Source of the DNA: an uncultured Limnohabitans sp.
GTDB taxonomy: Bacteria > Pseudomonadota > Gammaproteobacteria > Burkholderiales > Burkholderiaceae_C
DNA length: 5,371 nucleotides
Reading direction: 5' to 3'
NCBI RefSeq assembly: GCF_937889215.1
Contig: NZ_CALBEX010000078.1
Coordinates: 1-5,371 of the forward strand
Every line of letters starts with the position of its first letter. Within the stretch, counting starts at the first letter, position 1. The translations under genes and the position numbers were made by a program. The notes beneath the pieces were generated by a model. It did not search any database and was not told the origin of the DNA. It worked only from the letters and a program-made list of their open reading frames with translations. Positions 1 through 5,371 of the stretch are shown in pieces.

Positions 1-1437
1 CTCAACACCCAACTGCTGGCCAACCAACACAGCTTTCAGCTAGAAGTGCACAGCGCCTACACGGGCCTGGCGCAGTCGGTGGACCAGTCGCTGCGCACCA
101 GCCTGAGCCAAAGCCTGCAACTGGCCAGCGAAGGCATTCGCCCCGTGGTGCAAGCCACCATGGCGCAACTGGCCGAACAAGCGCAAAACCTGAACGCAGG
201 CCTGCTGCACAACACGCAGCAGCAATTGGCCGAAATGCAAACCCAAATGAGCGCCACGGCCGCCACGCTGGCGCAAACCAGCGCCCAAACACTCAGCCTG
301 CACGAACAAAACAGCACCCGCATGACCGACCGTGTGGGCCAGACGCTGGAGACGTTCAGCCAAAACTTTGAACGCAGCGCCCAAGCCTTGGTGGCGCAAG
401 TGGGCAGCGCCCAGTCCGAGCAACTGGCCCAGCACACCCTGGCCGACGAACAGCGCCTGGGCAGCTGGCAAACCGCGCTGCAACAGATGGCCGATGCGCT
501 GCACAGCCAGTGGCAAGCCTCGGGCACACAAACCTTGGCGCAGCAACAAACCGTTTGCGACACGCTGGCCCGCACCGCGCAAGACATCAGCCACCACACC
601 CAAGCCCAGGCCACACAAACCCTGGCCGACATCGCCCGTTTGCTGGCCAGCAGCGAAGCGCTGGTGCAAACACGCATCGCCGCCGAGGCCCAATGGGCTG
701 AACAACACAGCCAGCGGGCCGAGGCCTTGTCGGCCCTGCTGCGCCAAGAGCTGTCGGCCCTGCGCGATGCCGAAGACGAACGCGGCCAAGCCGCCGTGGC
801 CCGCCTGGCCGAGCTGCAAAGCACCGTGACAACGCACCTGAGCAGTTTGGGCACAGCGCTGGAAGCGCCCATCACCCGCTTGATCGAAACCGCCTCGCAA
901 GCGCCCAAGGCGGCAGCTGAAGTGATTGGCCAACTGCGCCAGGAAATTTCGGTGAGTGTGGCGCGAGACAACGCCTTGCTCGAAGAGCGCACACGCATCC
1001 TGAGCACGCTCAGCACCTTGCTTGACGCGATCAACCACGCCTCGACCGAGCAGCGCAGCGTGATCGATGCGCTGCTCGTTTCCAGCCGGGCCTCACTGGC
1101 ACAAACCAGCGGCGAGTTCCAACAACACATCAGCGCCGAAACCGGCAAGCTTGGCGACATCGCGGCCCAGGTCACGGCCAGTGCGGTGGATGTGGCCAGC
1201 CTGGGCGAGAGCCTGGCCTTAGCGGTGGGCGCCTTCAGCCAGACCAATGACAAGCTCATGGCCCAGCTGCAGCGCATCGAACAAGCCATGGACAAATCGA
1301 TGACGCGCAGCGACGAGCAACTGGCCTATTACGTGGCCCAGGCCCGCGAGATCATTGACCTGAGCATCGACAGCCAAAAAGACGTGCTCGAAGCGTTGCA
1401 GCGGCGCACCGACCTGAGCCACGAGGGTGCTGTCTGA
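1..1437 (+). CDS. DUF802 domain-containing protein, C-terminal part (5' end outside window)
   Basis: The reading frame is open from the first base, so the true start lies upstream; the GTG at 46 is only an internal valine. The visible 478 residues are Ala/Gln/Leu-rich, contain only three prolines and no membrane segment, and should form a long, mostly helical, coiled-coil-like rod. Trp156, Trp171 and Trp232 lie in repeat-like segments of the DUF802 type. A conserved-looking block follows (about 289-334, with APITRLIE and RDNALLEERTRIL). The extreme C-terminus (438-478) carries DEQLAYYVAQAREIIDLS, which looks like a docking helix. From memory, full-length relatives have MotA/TolQ-like membrane helices before the rod; that part is not visible here. 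The stop overlaps the next start by one base (TGATG), and the next product is MotB-like, so the two probably form one envelope complex. The family is fairly sure; the function is unknown. Confidence 0.8.
   Translation, partial: LNTQLLANQHSFQLEVHSAYTGLAQSVDQSLRTSLSQSLQLASEGIRPVVQATMAQLAEQAQNLNAGLLHNTQQQLAEMQTQMSATAATLAQTSAQTLSLHEQNSTRMTDRVGQTLETFSQNFERSAQALVAQVGSAQSEQLAQHTLADEQRLGSWQTALQQMADALHSQWQASGTQTLAQQQTVCDTLARTAQDISHHTQAQATQTLADIARLLASSEALVQTRIAAEAQWAEQHSQRAEALSALLRQELSALRDAEDERGQAAVARLAELQSTVTTHLSSLGTALEAPITRLIETASQAPKAAAEVIGQLRQEISVSVARDNALLEERTRILSTLSTLLDAINHASTEQRSVIDALLVSSRASLAQTSGEFQQHISAETGKLGDIAAQVTASAVDVASLGESLALAVGAFSQTNDKLMAQLQRIEQAMDKSMTRSDEQLAYYVAQAREIIDLSIDSQKDVLEALQRRTDLSHEGAV
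1423..1427 (+). promoter_or_regulatory. Probable ribosome binding site for the MotB-like gene
   Basis: GAGGG lies inside the last codons of the DUF802 gene, nine bases before the ATG at 1437. It supports that start, which overlaps the upstream stop by one base, and is consistent with translational coupling. Confidence 0.5.
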
Positions 1438-2087
1438 TGCTGGAGCACGATGCCGATGTCGAGTCCACATCGCCCACCTGGATCTCATTTGCCGACCTGA
1501 TGACGGGCCTGCTGGGCGCGTTTGTGCTGCTGCTGGTCGGCGTGATGGCCGCGCAACTGGACATGGCCTCCAAACTGGAGACTGAGGTTCAAAAGCGGCA
1601 AATCGAAGAGCAAAAGCGCATCTCGCTGGAGAAGGCTTTGGCCGCGCCTTTGGCGAGCGGGCGCATCACGGTCTACAACGGCCGCATTGGCATCAGCGGC
1701 AAGCTGCTGTTTGGCTTGAACTCCGACCAACTCGAACCGCAAGGCCGACAACTGCTCCAAAGTTTGGTTCAGCCACTGCGCAACTACCTGCAAAGCCGAG
1801 ACGAAATGCTGATGGTCAGTGGCTTCACAGACGATTTGTCCATCACTCGGCAGAACCGCCAATTTGCGGACAACTGGGAACTCTCGGCCCAGCGGGCACT
1901 GACGGTGACCCGCACCTTGATCGAAGAAGGCATGCCGCCTGCTTTGCTGTTTGCAGCTGCATTTGGCCAAGAGCAACCGCTGGTGCCCAACGCGAACGCC
2001 CAAGCCCGCGCCCAAAACCGCCGCGTGGAAATGGCCCCCGTGCCCAAAGCTGGCAACACAGGTCCGGCCAACAGCCCTCAGCCATGA
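1437..2087 (+). CDS. OmpA family / MotB-like inner-membrane, peptidoglycan-binding protein
   Basis: The protein has 216 residues. A short cytoplasmic N-terminus leads into WISFADLMTGLLGAFVLLLV (15-34), one transmembrane helix in the MotB style. Asp20 sits where MotB carries its ion-relaying aspartate (Asp32 in E. coli). Residues 43-70 are a charged helical linker. Residues about 85-200 form an OmpA/MotB C-terminal domain: SGFTDD (128-133), NWELSAQRA (146-154) and NRRVE (194-198). TDD and NWELS.RA match E. coli MotB better than typical OmpA or Pal. Asp132 and Arg195/196 are the expected peptidoglycan-contacting positions. The last 15 residues are Pro/Asn-rich and probably disordered. The expected topology is a single-pass inner-membrane anchor with the domain in the periplasm. 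It is not flagellar MotB by context, because its neighbours are DUF802 and DUF2894 proteins. It probably works as the stator-like partner of the upstream protein. The role is inferred; the fold is well supported. Confidence 0.88.
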   Translation: MLEHDADVESTSPTWISFADLMTGLLGAFVLLLVGVMAAQLDMASKLETEVQKRQIEEQKRISLEKALAAPLASGRITVYNGRIGISGKLLFGLNSDQLEPQGRQLLQSLVQPLRNYLQSRDEMLMVSGFTDDLSITRQNRQFADNWELSAQRALTVTRTLIEEGMPPALLFAAAFGQEQPLVPNANAQARAQNRRVEMAPVPKAGNTGPANSPQP

Positions 2088-2695
2088 TGCCCGAGTCCAA
2101 CGCGTCGATTAACTCACTGCTCGAAGCCTTGAGGGCTGTTGATGCCGAGCTGCGCGATCCACTGGGCTGGCACCATTGCCGACGCTTGGCCGAACGCGCA
2201 CAAGAGCACACAGGAACGGTGCACGGGCTGCTGCACGGCAAGCTGCAGCGCGCAGTGCAGCGTGTGCAGGCCCGGCTGAGCGCCGCAACGGTGGCCGATT
2301 CCCCGTCGCCCCACCCTGTGGCTGTGTCGCCTTTGCAGGGCTTGCTGCAAACGCTGGCCAGCCAACGCGGCGGACACGCCGCCGATTCGTCCCGCTCGTG
2401 GCGCACGGAAAGCCCAAGGATTCAAAAATTTCGCCACCAACTCGGGCACATCCGCGTGCAAAAACAAATCACGCAAGCCCTGGCCGAAGCGCCGCAAAAT
2501 GCGGGGCCCATCAACTCGCACATGTTGGTGCTGCGTTCCTTGGGCTGGATGCGCGACATTTCACCGGACTACCTGAACCGGTTCATGGGCCACGTCGACA
2601 CCTTGATGTTTTTGGAAAGTGCCAGCCCCAGCCAAGCGGCTGGCAAAAAAGCCCCGGCAAAAACCCCGGCAAAAAGTAAAAAACCAACCGATTGA
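2084..2695 (+). CDS. DUF2894 domain-containing protein
   Basis: The protein has 203 residues, the usual length for DUF2894. It starts at an ATG overlapping the upstream stop by four bases (ATGA), without a clear Shine-Dalgarno sequence, so translation probably depends on coupling. An N-terminal helical part (about 8-65, with DPLGWHHCRRLAERAQ) is followed by a variable linker (66-110). The conserved core (about 112-178) has NAGPINSHMLVLRSL (139-153), MRDISPDYLNRF (156-167) and VDTLMFLE (171-178). The tail (186-203) is rich in Lys, Pro and Ala and reads as (A/T)PAK repeats, like the basic tails of histone-like proteins. There is no signal peptide or membrane helix, so it is predicted to be cytoplasmic. 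Its place as the last gene after the DUF802 and MotB-like genes suggests an accessory or cytoplasmic partner of that complex. Biochemical function is unknown. Family assignment rests on recognising the core motif. Confidence 0.82.
   Translation: MMPESNASINSLLEALRAVDAELRDPLGWHHCRRLAERAQEHTGTVHGLLHGKLQRAVQRVQARLSAATVADSPSPHPVAVSPLQGLLQTLASQRGGHAADSSRSWRTESPRIQKFRHQLGHIRVQKQITQALAEAPQNAGPINSHMLVLRSLGWMRDISPDYLNRFMGHVDTLMFLESASPSQAAGKKAPAKTPAKSKKPTD
2652..2675 (+). repeat. Two perfect 12-bp tandem copies (ccccggcaaaaa) in the DUF2894 tail
   Basis: The unit ccccggcaaaaa occurs twice head to tail, preceded by a partial copy (ggcaaaaaa at 2642-2650). Because 12 is a multiple of three, each unit adds four residues in frame, giving APAK-TPAK in the basic C-terminal tail. 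Copy-number change by slippage would lengthen or shorten the tail without a frameshift. Confidence 0.8.
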
Positions 2696-2705
2696 GACCT
2701 GCTGC

Positions 2706-3473
2706 TCAGGCGGTGCGGGGCAGCACCACCCATTGCCCGTCCAGCGCATGGATGCGGATGCGGTGCCCGAACACCGCTTCAATGGCGGCATGGGTGGCGG
2801 CATCTGCGCCCGCACCGTGGTGCACCACTTGGCCTTCACGCATGACGACGATGTCGTCGGCGTGCAGGGCCATGCCAATTTCATGCAACACGCTGACCAC
2901 CGTAGTGCCCAGGTCCAGCAAGCAGTGCACTTGCTCCAGCCAGTCCACTTGGTGCGGTGGGTCCAGGTTGGCCAGTGGCTCGTCCATCAGCAAGGTGGGC
3001 GCGTTGCACGCCATGGCGCGGGCCAGCAGCACGCGCTGACGCTCGCCGCCCGACAACTCGCCCAGCGTGCGTTCACGCCAATCCCAAACCTGTGTGGCTT
3101 TGAGCGCGGCTTCACACATCTGCACATCTTGGGCCGTGGGCGCGCCCCACCAAGCTTGGTGCGGCAGGCGGCCAAGCATGGCCACATCCCACACGCGCAA
3201 ATCCAATGTGCTGGCTTCGCCCTGCCCCAGCCAAGACAACTGGCGCGCTCGCTGCGAGCGCGACAAGGCGTTCAGGGACTGACCTTGCCACAGCACTTGG
3301 CCGGTGTGCGGCAGCAAACCCGCCAAGGCTTTGAGCAAGCTCGATTTGCCCGCCCCGTTAGGGCCGACCACACACGTCCAGCGCCCGGCTGAGATATTCA
3401 GGTCGATGTGGTCCAGCACGCGGCGTCCGCCCAGCGAGGCGCACAGTTGATGGGTTTGCAGCGCCAAGCTCAT
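2706..3473 (-). CDS. ABC transporter ATP-binding protein, BtuD/FhuC type
   Basis: The protein has 255 residues, the usual size for a corrinoid/heme/siderophore importer ATPase. All nucleotide-binding motifs are intact: Walker A GPNGAGKSS (37-45), Q-loop Gln84, signature LSGGERQR (140-147), Walker B TLLMDEP (160-166), D-loop NLD (169-171) and switch His197. It should hydrolyse ATP on the cytoplasmic face and drive the FecCD-type permease encoded directly upstream. The start overlaps the permease stop by four bases (ATGA), and a G-run (complement of 3479-3484) five bases upstream may act as a weak ribosome binding site. The frame stays open far upstream, but there it overlaps the clearly homologous permease in another frame, so a longer protein is rejected. 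It is the last gene of the operon; its stop is 10 bases from the convergent DUF2894 stop. The substrate cannot be read from the ATPase alone; btuD is the best candidate symbol. Confidence 0.93.
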   Translation of the reverse strand: MSLALQTHQLCASLGGRRVLDHIDLNISAGRWTCVVGPNGAGKSSLLKALAGLLPHTGQVLWQGQSLNALSRSQRARQLSWLGQGEASTLDLRVWDVAMLGRLPHQAWWGAPTAQDVQMCEAALKATQVWDWRERTLGELSGGERQRVLLARAMACNAPTLLMDEPLANLDPPHQVDWLEQVHCLLDLGTTVVSVLHEIGMALHADDIVVMREGQVVHHGAGADAATHAAIEAVFGHRIRIHALDGQWVVLPRTA

Positions 3474-4474
3474 GCACGCCCCCCGGTGTCTGCTTCGCGG
3501 TAGACGCGCCACAGCAAATAGCCCCCACCCAGCACCGCCGTGAGCACGCCCACGGGCAGCTCTTGTGGTGCCAACAGCACGCGGGCCGAGACGTCGGCCA
3601 GCACCAACAAGGCCCCGCCCATGAGGGCTGACAAGAGCAAGCGCCAAGCGTGGGTGCAGCGCACCAAGGACCGCACCAAATGCGGCGCGGCCAGGCCGAC
3701 AAAAGCCACCAGCCCGATCTGCGCCACCGCCGCCCCCGTGGCCAATGAAATCACCCCGACCAACACCCCCCGCGCCAGCGGCAAGGGCACACCCAAACTT
3801 TGCGCGGTGGATTCGCCCAAGCTCAAGGCGTCGAGCACCCGGGCAAAGGCCCCAGCCAGCGCCAGGCACAGTGCCAGCACCGCCGCCAATGTGGCGCACG
3901 CGCTCCAGCTCACAAAGGCGGTTGAGCCCAGCATGAAGCCCTGCATGGCTTGCAAGACCTGCGGCTGCAACAGCGATATCAATGAAGTGACCGCCCCCAG
4001 CACCACGCCCACCACCACCCCGGCCAACAAGAGGCGCAGCGTCTGCTGCACACCGCGGGCCAAAAGCAAGGTCAGCACCACCGCCAGCACCGCTCCCAAA
4101 AAGGCCGCGCCTGTCAGCCCCAAGCCCAGCCAGCCGCTCAAGGCCCAAGCGCTGCCGCCCCACACACTCCAATAAATGCCCACGCCCAGCGAAGCGCCCG
4201 AGGCACTGCCGAGCAAATACGGATCGGCCAAGGGGTTGCGAAACAGCCCTTGCGCCACCGCCCCCGCCAGACCCAGCAAAGCCCCGCCCAACCAAGCGCC
4301 CAGGCTGCGCGGCAAACGAATGTCCCACACGATCTGGCGCGACACGGCATCCGCACCCACAGACCACCAAGCCTGCCAGCCTTGGCTGCCTGCGGCCGTG
4401 CCCAGCAAAGTCACGGCCACGCCCACGGCCAGCAACCCCAGTGCCCAGCGGCCAGCGGCTGCGTGGGCGCTCAT
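3470..4474 (-). CDS. FecCD/BtuC-family ABC transporter permease
   Basis: The protein has 334 residues, very hydrophobic, with roughly nine or ten membrane helices as in BtuC. Diagnostic FecCD blocks are present: RLPRSLGAWLGG (53-64), AVAQGLFRNPLADPYLLG (72-89), LLLAGVVVG (148-156), the cytoplasmic loop LSLGESTAQSLGV (217-229), AFVGLAAPHLVR (257-268) and QELPVGVLTAVLGGGYLLWR (304-323). It should form the homodimeric translocation channel in the inner membrane and receive cargo from the periplasmic binding protein encoded upstream. The ATG at 4474 is chosen because it overlaps the binding-protein stop by four bases (ATGA). The frame extends further upstream, but that stretch is Arg/Ala-rich, non-membrane sequence lying over the binding-protein gene. 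Both junctions suggest translational coupling and near-equal production. The family is certain; cobalamin as cargo is inferred from the partner, and btuC is the candidate symbol. Confidence 0.93.
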   Translation of the reverse strand: MSAHAAAGRWALGLLAVGVAVTLLGTAAGSQGWQAWWSVGADAVSRQIVWDIRLPRSLGAWLGGALLGLAGAVAQGLFRNPLADPYLLGSASGASLGVGIYWSVWGGSAWALSGWLGLGLTGAAFLGAVLAVVLTLLLARGVQQTLRLLLAGVVVGVVLGAVTSLISLLQPQVLQAMQGFMLGSTAFVSWSACATLAAVLALCLALAGAFARVLDALSLGESTAQSLGVPLPLARGVLVGVISLATGAAVAQIGLVAFVGLAAPHLVRSLVRCTHAWRLLLSALMGGALLVLADVSARVLLAPQELPVGVLTAVLGGGYLLWRVYREADTGGRA

Positions 4475-5371
4475 CGCGGCACCCCGATGGGTGTTTTGTT
4501 CCCGGCCGCATCGAGCGTGGCTGCCGCGCGGTTCAGACAACCGGCCATCAGCCACGCCCCCTCGGCCATGCGCGGCCCTGCGCGCATCAGCATGTCGGAT
4601 TCGCTGGGCTTGAGCACGCACAAGCGCTGGCCTTGCATGGCCGCCAAGCCTGACCAGCCCGGGCGCTGCAGCATGCTGGCGCGGCTGCTGTCGCCGGCCA
4701 TGATCACATCTGGCTGGGACCGCACCACCCATTCAGGGTTGACCTGCGGAAACGGCCCCATGGAAGCGGGCAAGATGTTGCCCACGCCCATGCGGCTGAG
4801 CGTCTCGCCCATGAAGGACGATTCACTCGCACCATAGGGCGCAGGGCTGACCTCCAAATAAACCCGCTGCCCACGCGCTGCGGGGCTGAGCGATTGCACC
4901 GCTGCCTGCATGTCTGCCTGAATGTTTTGCCACGCGCGCTCACTGTCCACCATGGGCACATGCAGGGCCTGACCCACGGTGCGCCACACGCGCTGCGCGT
5001 CGGCATGGTTGTTGGGCTCCAGGCGCAACACCGTCAGGCCCAACGCCTGCAAGCGGTCCGCGCCCCGGGTGGAGCCTGCCAGCAAGACCAAATCGGGCTT
5101 GAGTGCAACGATGCTTTCGATGTTGGGGTCCAACCCACCGCCCACACGCGGCACCGATTTGACGGACTCAGGCCAGTTGGAATAACGGTCCAAGCCCACC
5201 AGTTTGTGGCACTGATTGAGCGCGCAAACGGTTTCAGTGAGCGAGGGCAACAAACTCACAATGCGTTGCGGGGCGTGGGCAATCTGTACTTTTTGCTGAC
5301 GGTCGTCGAGCACGGTGACGGCTTGCGCGCTGTGCAGGCCAGCCAACCACAGTGCGAACACCGTGAAGGCT
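4471..5371 (-). CDS. btuF: ABC transporter periplasmic substrate-binding protein, BtuF-like (5' end outside window)
   Basis: The frame is open to the window edge: 299 complete residues are visible, beginning inside a signal peptide (hydrophobic FALWLAGLHSAQA, probable cleavage after AQA at residue 17). The GTG at 5361 is internal to that signal, so the real start is probably just beyond the window. The mature part is a Peripla_BP_2 (TroA/BtuF-like) protein: RIVSLLPSLTETVCAL (36-51), LVGLDRYSNWPESV (57-70), PRVGGGLDPNIESIVALKPD (74-93), then a helical connector and C-terminal lobe. Glu85 corresponds to the glutamate of BtuF (INLERIVALKPD) that pairs with permease arginines. It captures substrate in the periplasm and hands it to the permease encoded next. 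Closest resemblance is to E. coli BtuF, so vitamin B12 or a corrinoid is the favoured cargo; heme or siderophore is possible. Any cobalamin riboswitch would lie upstream, outside the window. Confidence 0.85.
   Translation of the reverse strand, partial: AFTVFALWLAGLHSAQAVTVLDDRQQKVQIAHAPQRIVSLLPSLTETVCALNQCHKLVGLDRYSNWPESVKSVPRVGGGLDPNIESIVALKPDLVLLAGSTRGADRLQALGLTVLRLEPNNHADAQRVWRTVGQALHVPMVDSERAWQNIQADMQAAVQSLSPAARGQRVYLEVSPAPYGASESSFMGETLSRMGVGNILPASMGPFPQVNPEWVVRSQPDVIMAGDSSRASMLQRPGWSGLAAMQGQRLCVLKPSESDMLMRAGPRMAEGAWLMAGCLNRAAATLDAAGNKTPIGVPR

Noticed and set aside
46..48. GTG at 46 as start of the DUF802 protein
   Set aside because: The frame is open to the window edge with similar sequence before it, and no ribosome binding site is present, so the gene is cut by the window.
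525..628. Near-identical cacacaaacc segments 87 bases apart as a repeat unit of the rod
   Set aside because: Only about five residues (TQTLA) match; the following residues diverge, so a true 29-residue tandem repeat is not supported.
40..1295. Long open frames on the - strand opposite the DUF802 gene (332 and 412 codons)
   Set aside because: They are Cys/Arg/Leu-rich shadows produced by high GC and the Ala/Gln codon bias of the + strand gene, with no recognisable domain.
2645..2651. AAAAAAG as a programmed -1 frameshift site in the DUF2894 gene
   Set aside because: The zero frame reads AAA AAA G, so the heptamer is out of phase for -1 slippage, and it sits just before the normal stop.
1..2695. 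A complete Zorya defence system
   Set aside because: No ZorC/ZorD helicase or nuclease gene or ZorE-like gene is visible, and the third gene is DUF2894; only the general membrane-motor plan is shared.
2712..2727. GGTGC/GCACC inverted repeat near the convergent stops as a shared terminator
   Set aside because: The stem is only 5 bp, lies inside the ATPase coding end, and has no T-tract on either strand.
3474..4511. ATPase frame extending upstream into a 601-codon fusion
   Set aside because: The extension is Gly/Arg-rich and overlaps the FecCD permease, which has clear family motifs in a different frame; the ATG at 3473 begins a normal-length ATPase.
4475..4732. Upstream extension of the permease frame by 86 codons
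   Set aside because: It lies over the binding-protein gene and has no membrane or family features; the ATG at 4474 gives the usual length and a coupled ATGA overlap.

Overview
The window comes from a GC-rich proteobacterium. The gene content and protein style point to the Betaproteobacteria, order Burkholderiales, probably Comamonadaceae. The main reason is the DUF802 - OmpA/MotB-like - DUF2894 gene row, which I know only as a Burkholderiales-type chromosomal arrangement. There are no mobile elements, RNA genes or CRISPR arrays, and almost every base is coding.

Left half, + strand (1-2695): the downstream end of an operon of at least three genes that overlap by 1 and 4 bases. (i) The C-terminal 478 residues of a DUF802 protein, a nearly proline-free alpha-helical rod. 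(ii) A 216-residue inner-membrane protein with a MotB-type transmembrane helix, a membrane-embedded aspartate and a MotB/OmpA-type peptidoglycan-binding domain. (iii) A 203-residue DUF2894 protein with a conserved C-terminal core and a Lys/Pro/Ala tail encoded by a short tandem repeat. Together they look like an uncharacterised ion-driven, cell-wall-anchored complex with the same general plan as MotAB or ZorAB. The MotA-like membrane part of the first protein would lie left of the window, so this remains an inference.

Right half, - strand (2706-5371): a three-gene ABC importer operon read right to left. The order is substrate-binding protein (5' end cut by the window edge), FecCD/BtuC-type permease, then ATPase, with 4-base ATGA overlaps at both junctions. 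The binding protein most resembles BtuF, so vitamin B12 or another corrinoid is the most likely cargo. Heme or a ferric siderophore cannot be excluded from this window.

The two operons converge with only 10 bases between their stop codons and no convincing terminator. Neither operon's promoter lies in the window.
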